NCBI RefSeq assembly: GCF_018364065.1
Contig: NZ_JAGZMO010000002.1
Coordinates: forward strand, 124,001 to 188,000
Length of the DNA stretch: 64,000 bases
Direction: 5' to 3'
From: Veillonella sp.
Lineage (GTDB): Bacteria; Bacillota; Negativicutes; Veillonellales; Veillonellaceae
Shown: piece by piece, positions 34,259 through 42,406 of the stretch
Numbering within the stretch: the first letter of the stretch is position 1
Layout of the letters: each line of letters opens with the position of its first letter
The notes under the pieces: generated by a model
What the model was told of the DNA's origin: nothing
The model's database searches: none
What the model saw: only the letters and a program-made list of their open reading frames with translations
Translations under genes and position numbers: made by a program

Positions 34259-35080
34259 GTTCGGCGTCCAAGAAATCCACGCCACTTTATCTTCGGTGGT
34301 ATTTTTAATGCGTCCATCCGCCTCTTTAAATGGCTCCAACAATGGTTTTATGGCTGCTTTTGTATCTTCCATAGTACCTTTCGCATCACTATGAAGTCGC
34401 ATGCCAAAATAACGAAGCGCCTCTTCTTCTGTGAAATACTCCACTTCCGGCGTCGTAATATAGTCTACATGATGAGCATCAGATAATTCGCCCACCACTG
34501 CGAGAATGCCGTCAATATTGCCCTGCCAGTCAAAACCGTCTTCACCATAGAGTTCTTTAGTTAAATGATCTACAATCGTGTCCTGACGGCCTGCAAAGGC
34601 AACCAACAGGCATTTACCCTTGGACGTACGAGACATGGCTCTCACATTATCAGGATCGAACATAACCGGGCAGAAGAAGCTGTAGGTTAAGTCAAAATCT
34701 CTGTCCCATCCCAAGCTCATACGCGTAACTTCACTCCATGGCCCTACATATAAATCAAGATCCACATGTTCCATTTCAGATAATTTGCGAGCCCCTTCAA
34801 TCATGCCGTCCGACAAATCGATACCGGTCGCTTCAAAACCTTCTAACGCCAATCCTAACGAGTAATCACCTACACCGCATCCGATATCCAAGGTCTTTGC
34901 CGGATGTTTTGGCAATAAATCATGTTCCTTAAGGTACTTCAAAAAGTGTGTTACCTGCGCTTTTCGATCGGCACGGTCATGTAGTTCCACAAAAAACTCC
35001 GACCGCTGATTCCATGCTTGACGCTCTTCGTTCCAGGTACCGGTTCCATCAGACAATGCTGTAATCTTTGTATGATTCAT
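34253..35080 (-). CDS. SAM-dependent methyltransferase
   Basis: 275 residues from the ATG at 35080, which has AGAAGGAG in place; ten extra codons upstream are unlikely. Class I methyltransferase motif I is TLDIGCGVGDYSLGLALEGF near residue 67, followed by the acidic loop ATGIDLSDGMIEGARKL. The rest (FFCPVMFDPDNVRAMSRTSKG and the C-terminal EDKVAWISWTPNM) does not point to a substrate. Transcribed divergently from fruR, about 310 bases away. Confidence 0.82.
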   Translation of the reverse strand: MNHTKITALSDGTGTWNEERQAWNQRSEFFVELHDRADRKAQVTHFLKYLKEHDLLPKHPAKTLDIGCGVGDYSLGLALEGFEATGIDLSDGMIEGARKLSEMEHVDLDLYVGPWSEVTRMSLGWDRDFDLTYSFFCPVMFDPDNVRAMSRTSKGKCLLVAFAGRQDTIVDHLTKELYGEDGFDWQGNIDGILAVVGELSDAHHVDYITTPEVEYFTEEEALRYFGMRLHSDAKGTMEDTKAAIKPLLEPFKEADGRIKNTTEDKVAWISWTPNM

Positions 35081-35391
35081 AGTATCTCCTTCTGATATGC
35101 GAGTCACCAATTAGTATTTGAGAATTTATATCATATTTAATAATTTCTATATACAGAATACGCCTCTTTTACCATAAAGGCAAATTTATTTTATTTATAT
35201 ATCAACAATAATTATATTTGTGCTCACATAGCGCTCATAAATGATTATTTGTAATCGATTTTGATTGTTTTTGATTGACTATTATTCGTTATAGGGGTAT
35301 ATTATACATATAAAGAATAATATATATACTTTTTAATCAAATAATAATAATTCATTCTACATAAAGCCTCAGCTACGGAAAGGAGGCCCTC
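35081..35391. other. Divergent control region of the methyltransferase and fru operon
   Basis: 311 AT-rich bases. Holds the fru promoter and repeats at 35259-35303. Nothing else recognised. Confidence 0.5.
35259..35303 (+). promoter_or_regulatory. fru operon promoter with overlapping TTTTGATTG repeats
   Basis: TTGACT at 35275-35280, a 17-base spacer and TATATT at 35298-35303 make a good sigma-70 promoter. TTTTGATTG (35259) and TTTTGATTG again (35269) lie in tandem one turn apart and overlap the -35 box, as expected for direct-repeat sites of a DeoR-type repressor such as the adjacent FruR. Confidence 0.65.
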
Positions 35392-36156
35392 ATGTTATCG
35401 GAAGAACGTCAGGCCCGCATATTGGAGCTGGTCAACAAACATCGCACCATTACGGTTCAGGAATTAACCGACGCGTTAGATTCCTCACCGGCCACAATTC
35501 GACGCGACTTAACCACCTTGCATAAGCAGGGATTACTGCAAAAAGTGCACGGCGGTGCCGTAAGCAATGAATCAAGCTACGCCACAACAGAGCCGGATTT
35601 CAATACAAAATCCACTTTGTTCCGCGATGAAAAAACGGCTATCGCCAAGGCGGCGGCCGCATTGATTGAAGATCACGATTTCGTTTTTATTGACGCCGGC
35701 ACTACCACAGAGGCTATGCTTCCCTTTGTTACGGCGCGGCAAGTAACCTACGTGACGAACGGTACAGCCCATGCGGCATGGCTCGCCAGCCACTCCTGCA
35801 GTGTCATTCTACTGGGGGGCCAGGTAAAAGCAGTCACCGGTGCTGTCATCGGCCATACAGCGCTCACACAGCTGGATTCCTTCAATTTTACGAAAGGCTT
35901 TTTCGGAACCAACGGTATCAGCTTAAAGAGCGGCTTCACCACACCGGATCCTGCGGAGGCGGCCATCAAAGAAAAAGCTTTAAAACAGTGTCATTATCCA
36001 TATGTTGTTTCAGACCCGTCAAAGTTTGACGTGATTACACCAATCACATTCGCTAAACTTGGCGCAGCGGCTATCATCACTACGAAAGCTCCAAACGAAG
36101 GGTATTATTCAGAAACAGCCATCACAGAAGTGAGTGTGGATACGACTTCATTGTAA
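35392..36156 (+). CDS. fruR: DeoR-family regulator of the fructose operon
   Basis: 254 residues. The N-terminal helix-turn-helix (ERQARILELVNKHRTITVQELTDAL, then SSPATIRRDLTTLHKQGLLQKVHGGA) is canonical for DeoR regulators. The C-terminal sugar-phosphate sensor domain has FIDAGTTTEAMLPFV and GTNGISLKSGFTTPDPAEAAIKEKAL, including the late Asp/Lys sites of the family. AAAGGAGG precedes the ATG. First gene of fruR-fruK-fruA, so it most likely represses this operon and responds to fructose 1-phosphate or a related sugar phosphate. Confidence 0.9.
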   Translation: MLSEERQARILELVNKHRTITVQELTDALDSSPATIRRDLTTLHKQGLLQKVHGGAVSNESSYATTEPDFNTKSTLFRDEKTAIAKAAAALIEDHDFVFIDAGTTTEAMLPFVTARQVTYVTNGTAHAAWLASHSCSVILLGGQVKAVTGAVIGHTALTQLDSFNFTKGFFGTNGISLKSGFTTPDPAEAAIKEKALKQCHYPYVVSDPSKFDVITPITFAKLGAAAIITTKAPNEGYYSETAITEVSVDTTSL

Positions 36157-36243
36157 GAGGAATCTATATTTTAAGACATATCTATTAATACAGTTTCAAA
36201 AAAGAGACTCTCAGAAACAGTTTCATTAAAAGGAGGTCATGCC

Positions 36244-37149
36244 ATGATTTACACGGTAACGGTAAATCCATCCTTAGACTATATTATGCGCCTTAAAGAA
36301 TTTAATCCGGACGCAGTTAACCGCACCTATGAGGATGCCATTATGGCCGGCGGTAAGGGCATAAATGTATCAATTATGCTCCAGCATCTGGGACATTCCA
36401 ACACCGCGCTCGGCTTCGTAGCCGGCTTTACCGGTCAAGAAATCATTCGCCAACTTCGCGAAGAGGGTTGCGCCGAAGATTTTATTAAACTGGCGTCAGG
36501 CAATTCGCGCATTAATGTAAAGTTAAAGAGCACCACAGAAACAGAGATCAACGCACAGGGACCTCACATCAGTGAAGCGGATCTGGCAAAATTGTACACA
36601 CAACTAGACACACTGTCACCGGGTGATACGCTGATTTTATCCGGCAGCATTCCAAATACATTACCAAACACTATGTATAAGGACATCATAGCTCGGCTGG
36701 CCGGTCGTCAAATCCGCATCATAGTTGATGCTACACAGGATTTACTACTCAATGTGCTGGTGCACAAACCATTTTTGATTAAGCCGAACAATCATGAATT
36801 GGCGGCTATGTTGAATACTACATTCCAAACGACGGAAGACATTGTAGCCGGCGCTCGTGAATTACAGGCGCGCGGTGCTCAAAATGTACTCGTCTCTCTT
36901 GCCGGTGACGGCGCTATTCTACTTGACGAAACAGGAATGGTTCACAAACGGGGCGTACCGAAAGGTACCGTAGTCAACTCCGTCGGTGCCGGCGATTCCA
37001 TGGTGGCAGGTTTCCTGGCCGGCTATCTGGAAACGAATGGCGACTACCAAAAAGCCTTATCTATGGGCATTGCCGCCGGTTCCGCTTCAGCCTTTAACGA
37101 ATGGCTGGCTACGCGCGAGCAAGTTGAATCATTATTAGTAAAGGAGTAA
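36244..37149 (+). CDS. fruK: 1-Phosphofructokinase FruK
   Basis: 301-residue PfkB-family kinase making fructose 1,6-bisphosphate from fructose 1-phosphate delivered by FruA. First PfkB motif AGGKGINVSIMLQHLGH near residue 39 and the second, VNSVGAGDSMVAGFLAGYLE, near 247 with catalytic Asp in GAGDS. The start YTVTVNPSLDYIM is typical of the 1-phosphofructokinase/tagatose kinase branch. AAAGGAGG ribosome site. Four bases separate it from fruA. Confidence 0.94.
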   Translation: MIYTVTVNPSLDYIMRLKEFNPDAVNRTYEDAIMAGGKGINVSIMLQHLGHSNTALGFVAGFTGQEIIRQLREEGCAEDFIKLASGNSRINVKLKSTTETEINAQGPHISEADLAKLYTQLDTLSPGDTLILSGSIPNTLPNTMYKDIIARLAGRQIRIIVDATQDLLLNVLVHKPFLIKPNNHELAAMLNTTFQTTEDIVAGARELQARGAQNVLVSLAGDGAILLDETGMVHKRGVPKGTVVNSVGAGDSMVAGFLAGYLETNGDYQKALSMGIAAGSASAFNEWLATREQVESLLVKE

Positions 37150-37153
37150 TTCC

Positions 37154-39154
37154 ATGAAGATTACAGACTTATTAAAATCACAATCAATCCTCTTACAAGC
37201 TTCACCGGCCAACAAAAAAGACGCCATTCTCCTTCTTGGTGATTTAATGGCTGCGGGCGGACATTTAAACGACAAAGACCAGTACATCCACGATGTATTG
37301 ATTCGCGAAGAATCAGGTTCCACCGGCCTTGGTCAAGGCATTGCAACACCACATGCGAAGAGTACAGGCGTAAAATCCGCCGGCTTATCCGCTATGGTAG
37401 TTCCTAACGGTGTGGATTTCGAAAGTTTAGACGGCGAACCGGCTCGTTTATTCTTTATGATTGCCGCTCCTGAAGGAGAAGCTAACACTCACATTGAACT
37501 CTTAAGCCGCTTGGCTACCTTCGTAATCGATCCTGATTTCAAAGAAGCCCTCATTAAGGCACAAACCGTCGAAGGATTCCTTGCTCTAATCGATGCGAAA
37601 GACGCTGATCAATTTACCCCGGGCATGACCGAAGCGGAAGCCGTAGCCTTACAAACAGGTGCTACTACTGCCGGTGCACAAGACAGTGCCACTACTACAG
37701 CCGATGCTGCTGTTTCTAAAGCAGCTCCTGCAGCAGCTACAACTGCTGCATCCGGCAATAGCAACCAACCATACCAGGTATTGGCTGTTACTGCTTGTCC
37801 AACCGGTATCGCTCACACCTATATGGCGGCAGAAAGCCTTGAACGTACCGCCAAAAATATGGGCATTTCCATTAAAGTTGAAAAGAATGGCCAAAGCGGT
37901 ATTAAAGACGCTTTAACGTCTGAAGAAATCGCCGCAGCTGACTGTATCATCGTAGCCGCAGACAAGAACGTTCCTATGGCTCGTTTTAACGGCAAACCTG
38001 TTATTCAGGTAAAAGTATCCGCAGGTATTAACAAAGCGAATGAATTATTAACACAGGCTCTGTCCGGCAATGTGCCGATTTACCAGGGCGGCGACAGCGA
38101 AATTACTGAAGCAGCCGGTTCCGCACAGGACAGCATCGGCCGTCAAATTTATAAACACTTGATGAACGGCGTATCTCATATGTTACCGTTCGTTATTGGC
38201 GGCGGTATCTTAATCGCCATCGCCTTCTTAGTGGACGTGTATGATCCGGCAAACCCTAGCAAGTTCGGTTCCAGCACTCCATTAGCCGCTTTCTTCATGC
38301 AAATCGGTGGCGCTTCCTTCAGCTTCATGTTACCTGTATTAGCCGGCTTTATCGCTATGAGTATTGCTGACAGACCGGGCCTTGCCGTAGGTTTCGTCGG
38401 CGGTTATTTAGCTAACACAGGCGGCTCCGGCTTCCTTGGTGCATTGATTGCAGGCTTCGTAGCCGGTTACATGATGCTCCTCTTAAAACGCCTCTTCTCT
38501 GTACTTCCTGATTCTCTGGAAGGTATCAAACCGGTATTGCTTTACCCTGTATTAGGCGTTTTACTCATGGGCGTACTCATTACCTATGCAATTAACCCTC
38601 CTGTAGGCGCTATTAACTCGGCTCTTACTTCGTCCTTACAACATATGGATACCAGCAGCCGTGTACTCATCGGTATTATCTTCGCAGGCATGATGGCTGT
38701 TGATATGGGCGGTCCTGTAAACAAAGCAGCATATGTAACCGGTACAGCTTTATTGGCCAGCGGTGAATATGGCGTTATGGCCGCTGTTATGGCCGGCGGT
38801 ATGGTTCCTCCATTGGCTATCGCTTTATGTACTACATTCTTTGGAAATCGCTTTACTCCTGACGAACGTAAATCCGGTATTACCAACTATGTAATGGGCT
38901 TCTCCTTCATCACAGAAGGTGCCATTCCATTTGCCGCAGCCGACCCAATCCGCGTAATCCCATCTTGCGTAGTCGGTGCAGCAACAGCCGGTGCATTAAG
39001 CATGATCTTTGATTGCACATTGCGTGCGCCACATGGCGGTATCTTCGTAGTACCAACTATCGGCAACCCGCTCATGTACTTAGCCTCCATCATCATCGGT
39101 TCCATCGTAACTTGCCTCTTATTGGCAGTATTGAAAAAGCCGATTAAACAGTAA
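37154..39154 (+). CDS. fruA: Fructose PTS enzyme II FruA (EIIABC)
   Basis: 666 residues that import and phosphorylate fructose. Domain order is A-B-C: EIIA (1-150) with the phosphorylated His67 in GIATPHAKS, an Ala/Thr-rich linker (155-205), EIIB (207-305) with Cys215 in TACPTGIAHTYMAAE, and the membrane EIIC (about 325-660) with GGPVNKAAYVTGTALL and ITEGAIPFAAADPIRVIPS. The fused A domain means only the general PTS proteins EI and HPr are needed from elsewhere. Ends the operon before a terminator. Confidence 0.95.
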   Translation: MKITDLLKSQSILLQASPANKKDAILLLGDLMAAGGHLNDKDQYIHDVLIREESGSTGLGQGIATPHAKSTGVKSAGLSAMVVPNGVDFESLDGEPARLFFMIAAPEGEANTHIELLSRLATFVIDPDFKEALIKAQTVEGFLALIDAKDADQFTPGMTEAEAVALQTGATTAGAQDSATTTADAAVSKAAPAAATTAASGNSNQPYQVLAVTACPTGIAHTYMAAESLERTAKNMGISIKVEKNGQSGIKDALTSEEIAAADCIIVAADKNVPMARFNGKPVIQVKVSAGINKANELLTQALSGNVPIYQGGDSEITEAAGSAQDSIGRQIYKHLMNGVSHMLPFVIGGGILIAIAFLVDVYDPANPSKFGSSTPLAAFFMQIGGASFSFMLPVLAGFIAMSIADRPGLAVGFVGGYLANTGGSGFLGALIAGFVAGYMMLLLKRLFSVLPDSLEGIKPVLLYPVLGVLLMGVLITYAINPPVGAINSALTSSLQHMDTSSRVLIGIIFAGMMAVDMGGPVNKAAYVTGTALLASGEYGVMAAVMAGGMVPPLAIALCTTFFGNRFTPDERKSGITNYVMGFSFITEGAIPFAAADPIRVIPSCVVGAATAGALSMIFDCTLRAPHGGIFVVPTIGNPLMYLASIIIGSIVTCLLLAVLKKPIKQ

Positions 39155-39249
39155 GGCTAAAGATGTTACACATCGTGTGTAACAATCAAATATATTTGCC
39201 CCTGTAGATAGCAAAGTTATTGAAATCGACAGGCAAACGAATATTATAC

Positions 39250-39285
39250 AAAAGACGGTAAAGAAAATTCTCTTTACCGTCTTTT
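39250..39285 (+). terminator. Terminator after fruA
   Basis: AAAGACGGTAAAGA / TCTTTACCGTCTTT with a short centre, then TTTT; about 95 bases after the fruA stop. Confidence 0.8.
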
Positions 39286-39399
39286 TATTCTTAACTCTCA
39301 TAGATAGTTATATTATTTGTGTTTATCTTATATATATTTATCTGGTGTGCATTTGCCTAACATGTATTTATGCTTACATACAATTAGTCTTGAACATGA

Positions 39400-39951
39400 T
39401 TATTCTGCGTCTGCAAAGCGCTCGCGAAGAGCCTTAAGGTCCGATTTCAACAACCAATCCACGTCCACTTTATCGCCTACCGGAAAACTATGTTCTCCGA
39501 ATTTAACAAAGCCATATTTACTATAAAAATTCTGTGCTTTGTAATTGCGTTCCCACACGCCGAGCCACACCCAGTCACAGGTTGTACGGCATGCTTCTTT
39601 AAGGGCGAATTCAAAGATTTTCTTGCCAAGGCCCAAGCCCTGGTATTCTTTTAAAATATAAATTCGTTGCACTTCGAAGGCGTTTTCTAACTCATGTTCG
39701 GTCTGTGCAGCCCCTACGTTTAACTTCAAGTAGCCGGCCGGTTTACCGTCTACCATTACGAAATATTCGCTTACTTCCGGATCTTCAAGTTCCGCTTTTA
39801 ACACATCAGGTGCATAGGCTTCGTCGAAAAATTGTTGCAGTTGTTCTTCCGTATTATCATGGGCGAACGTTTCACGAAACGTGGTTTCGCATAATTCTTT
39901 CAACACCGGCACATCATCAACAGTAATCGGTTTAATCTCAATTGTATTCAT
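39400..39951 (-). CDS. GNAT family N-acetyltransferase
   Basis: 183 residues from the ATG at 39951 (AGAGGG upstream); 18 further in-frame codons lack a ribosome site. The acetyl-CoA-binding motif is YQGLGLGKKIFEFALKEA near residue 115, followed by DWVWLGVWERNYKAQNFYSKYGFVKFGEHSF, which closely resembles the polyamine (spermidine) acetyltransferase PaiA-like and related GNAT groups. The acceptor substrate is unknown. Sits alone on the minus strand between the fru and thiamine units. Confidence 0.85.
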   Translation of the reverse strand: MNTIEIKPITVDDVPVLKELCETTFRETFAHDNTEEQLQQFFDEAYAPDVLKAELEDPEVSEYFVMVDGKPAGYLKLNVGAAQTEHELENAFEVQRIYILKEYQGLGLGKKIFEFALKEACRTTCDWVWLGVWERNYKAQNFYSKYGFVKFGEHSFPVGDKVDVDWLLKSDLKALRERFADAE

Positions 39952-40082
39952 AAATAAAACCCTCTCTTGCTTCATTCGTCTATAATTTCTCAATTTTATA
40001 TGCAAAGGTATTATAAGTTAAATAACGCCCCTCTGCAAGGGGCAAAACACCGCGCCCCTGCTGTGTTGTTACAACAAAAGCG

Positions 40083-40111
40083 TTGCATCACCACCGCTAC
40101 TGTGCTATAAT
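40083..40111 (+). promoter_or_regulatory. Promoter of the thiW-cytX unit
   Basis: TTGCAT, exact 17-base spacer, perfect TATAAT. Transcription would begin about 7 bases on, just before the TPP riboswitch. Confidence 0.8.
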
Positions 40112-40124
40112 CACGTTAGAAAAT

Positions 40125-40212
40125 TTCAGGGGAGCTGTTATGGCTGAGAGGAAGTATTCTTGCTTCGACCCTTATACCTGATACGGATAATGCCGTCGTA
40201 GGAAGATGTTAT
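40125..40212 (+). promoter_or_regulatory. TPP riboswitch (THI element)
   Basis: The conserved THI elements appear in order: CAGGGGAGCT, GGCTGAGAGG, GACCCTTATACCTGATACGGATAATGCC (given here as two joined blocks at 40168-40194), and GTAGGAAG. It binds thiamine pyrophosphate and, with the terminator that follows, should switch off the transporter genes when thiamine is plentiful. Confidence 0.95.
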
Positions 40213-40230
40213 ACTGACTTAACACCTTTC

Positions 40231-40260
40231 AGAGGTACCGTATCGGTGCCTCTGTTTTTT
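40231..40260 (+). terminator. Riboswitch-controlled terminator
   Basis: AGAGGTACCG / CGGTGCCTCT hairpin followed by seven or more T residues, 20 bases after the TPP aptamer; the expression platform. Confidence 0.88.
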
Positions 40261-40266
40261 TATGCA

Positions 40267-40386
40267 GTCTGTCAATACAGACCGAATGGCGGGGGAGCGC
40301 CCGACATTCGTCATTACAGCGATGGGAAGCCGTGTTCCGGCGTGAGAGGAGACCAATAAGTCTCGACCGTACAGGTATTTGTAATG
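40267..40386 (+). promoter_or_regulatory. Structured leader of unknown type that pairs with the thiW start codon
   Basis: After the terminator there are three GC-rich hairpins: GTCTGT/ACAGAC (40267-40282), CGAATG/CATTCG (40283-40310), and inside a closing helix CATTACA (40312-40318) / TGTAATG (40380-40386) two small stems GCCG/CGGC and GAGAC/GTCTC. The 3' arm of the closing helix contains the ATG of thiW. I do not recognise the family; it could be a translational control element or simply local structure. Confidence 0.45.
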
Positions 40387-40908
40387 AACTCAAATTTAAG
40401 TAATGTAAGAAAATTAACTATCACAAGCTTACTCGTGGCCGTAGCCGTTGTAGGCAGTACTATATCATTCCCTGTAGGTCCCAGTAAAATGGCACCGGTA
40501 CAGCATATGGTCAATGTGCTCTGCGTGGTGATTTTAGGATCCTACTACAGTGTAGGTGCCGCCTTTTCAGCCAGTGTATTGCGTCTCTTATTAGGCTTGG
40601 GCAGCGTGCTTGCATTTCCCGGCAGTTTATGGGGTGCGTTCTTAAGCAGCTACCTTTATAAAAAAACGCAAAAGATTCACTACGCCCTCTTAGGTGAAGT
40701 ATTCGGCACCGGCATTTTAGGCGGATTAACTGCCTATCCTATCAGCATCCTCGTGTTGGGGCAAACAGCAGGCAAAGCGGCTTTCTATGTGTACGTTATT
40801 CCTTTCTTAATCTCCACCATAGGTGGCTCCCTATTGGCGGGTATGTTATTATACACATTACGCACTTCAGGAGCTTTAGCGCAAATTAAGCACTCATTGA
40901 ATCAATAG
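40384..40908 (+). CDS. thiW: ThiW, thiamine-precursor transporter S component
   Basis: 174-residue membrane protein with about five to six hydrophobic segments. RKLTITSLLVAVAVVGSTISFPVGPSKMAPVQHMVNVLCVVILG and FPGSLWGAFLSSYLYKKT are typical of ThiW, the substrate-binding S component of an ECF transporter thought to import the thiazole part of thiamine. The ECF energising module is not in the window. Position behind a TPP riboswitch supports the role. The ribosome site is weak (AGGT) and the start codon may be paired in the leader. Confidence 0.88.
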   Translation: MNSNLSNVRKLTITSLLVAVAVVGSTISFPVGPSKMAPVQHMVNVLCVVILGSYYSVGAAFSASVLRLLLGLGSVLAFPGSLWGAFLSSYLYKKTQKIHYALLGEVFGTGILGGLTAYPISILVLGQTAGKAAFYVYVIPFLISTIGGSLLAGMLLYTLRTSGALAQIKHSLNQ

Positions 40909-40964
40909 GAGTACACTCCACTACAAGGAGTTTCCTGCTTGATTTCAATGACAGAGGAGACTCT

Positions 40965-42143
40965 ATGAAAACGAACGAAACAAATCTGTTATCCCATGGT
41001 CTGCTTTGGTTCGGTGCGGCCGTATCCATTGCAGAAATCTTTACAGGTACACTCTTTGCTCCGTTAGGCTTTGAACAAGGTCTGACTGCGATTATTTTAG
41101 GCCATATTATTGGCGGTTTCTTATTCTTCCTGGCCGGTCTTATTGGCGGTAAAACCCGTCGTAGTGCCATGGAAACTGTACGTATCGGCTTCGGTCGCCA
41201 AGGGGCTTCCTTCTTTGCCTTAGCCAACGTACTTCAACTCATCGGTTGGACAACAGTTATGATTATCACCGGTGCTGCAGCGGCTCAAGCCGTAATGCCG
41301 TTAGGCTCGGACATCTGGTCCGTCATCATCGGCGCATTAATCATTCTTTGGCTTTTAATGGGGCCAAGTCAATTAACCAAACTGAACATGGTAGCAATGA
41401 TCTTATTATTCTTATTAACTATCTGGCTCAGCTACCTCATTTTCGGTCCATCCGTAAGTTTAACCGAACTGCCAAGTCTTGGTGACGACAGTCTTTCCTT
41501 CGGCGCCGCCGTAGAATTGGCCGCCGCTATGCCATTATCCTGGTTACCGCTCGTATCTGATTACACACGCACGGCGAAACGCCCTGCCGCAGCCACTGTA
41601 GTAAGTACATTAACTTACTCAGTCGTAAGTATTTGGATGTATCTCATCGGCCTCGGCACTGCCATCTACGCCGGTGAAAGCGATATTACCGCCGTTATGC
41701 TTAAAGCCGGTTTGGGGTTGTTACCAATTCTAATTGTTATCTTCTCAACCGTTACCACAACATATTTAGATGCCTTCTCAGCCGGTGTCAGCGCACACAG
41801 CATTTTCGAAAAACTGCCTGAAAAATCTACCGCTGTAGGCATTACTGTTCTCGGGGTTATTCTTTCCCTCACCGTTCCTATGACTGAGTATGAAGAGTTC
41901 CTCTACATTATCGGTTCGATTTTCGCGCCCATGATTGCGATTCTATTTACCCAATACTTTCTCCTTAAGCAGGATGCATCTGGGCGTAACTTTAACTACA
42001 CGAACCTGGTCCTCTGGATCATCGGTTTTATCTTATATCGCAACTTCTTAGCCTTGGAAACGCCAATCGGCTCTACCGCTCCCGTTATGATCTGTGTGGC
42101 CTTGCTCACATATATTATCGGACGTTTTACGAAACGGGCATAA
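40965..42143 (+). CDS. cytX: CytX-like hydroxymethylpyrimidine transporter, copy 1
   Basis: 392-residue, 12-segment NCS1-family permease. LLWFGAAVSIAEIFTGTLFAPLGFEQGLTAIILGHIIGG and ELAAAMPLSWLPLVSDYTRTAKRP are typical of CytX, which imports the pyrimidine moiety of thiamine (HMP). Preceded by AGAGGAG, 56 bases after thiW and under the same TPP riboswitch. With ThiW for the thiazole half, the two genes would supply both halves of thiamine for salvage. Confidence 0.88.
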   Translation: MKTNETNLLSHGLLWFGAAVSIAEIFTGTLFAPLGFEQGLTAIILGHIIGGFLFFLAGLIGGKTRRSAMETVRIGFGRQGASFFALANVLQLIGWTTVMIITGAAAAQAVMPLGSDIWSVIIGALIILWLLMGPSQLTKLNMVAMILLFLLTIWLSYLIFGPSVSLTELPSLGDDSLSFGAAVELAAAMPLSWLPLVSDYTRTAKRPAAATVVSTLTYSVVSIWMYLIGLGTAIYAGESDITAVMLKAGLGLLPILIVIFSTVTTTYLDAFSAGVSAHSIFEKLPEKSTAVGITVLGVILSLTVPMTEYEEFLYIIGSIFAPMIAILFTQYFLLKQDASGRNFNYTNLVLWIIGFILYRNFLALETPIGSTAPVMICVALLTYIIGRFTKRA

Positions 42144-42268
42144 CGGCAAAACTGGCTTAAAGGCTAAACAAACGTGTGTTACCTATTTATATAAAAGCAA
42201 ACGACTTGTTACTTTATATATAGTTTTAATCATACATTTAAAACATAAGAGAAGAACCTACACCATGC

Positions 42269-42306
42269 ATGCGGTTTGAGGATATTTCCATATCTTCAAG
42301 CCGCAT
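42269..42306 (+). terminator. Hairpin between the two cytX genes
   Basis: ATGCGGTTTGAGGATAT pairs with ATATCTTCAAGCCGCAT over TTCC. The following T-run is poor, so it may be a weak terminator or an RNA-stabilising hairpin. Confidence 0.5.
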
Positions 42307-42406
42307 TCTTGCTGTCTGCGTATTTCACTTTTTTCAGCCTATGACGTATACTTAATAATTGATGCTACGTATTATAAAAGACATTTTCCTATAGAAAGGA
42401 CTTCTC

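Larger units (their letters stand above)
39952..40383. other. 432-base region holding the thiamine-responsive leader
   Basis: From left to right: upstream of the GNAT gene; a GC-rich palindrome CGCCCCTCTGCAAGGGGC at about 40026-40043; the promoter at 40083; the TPP riboswitch; a terminator; and a further structured leader up to thiW. Confidence 0.6.

Noticed and set aside
40311..40375. Resemblance of GGGAAGCCG...CCGGCG to part of a cobalamin riboswitch
   Set aside because: The B12 box and the rest of the conserved core are missing, and the region is far too short.
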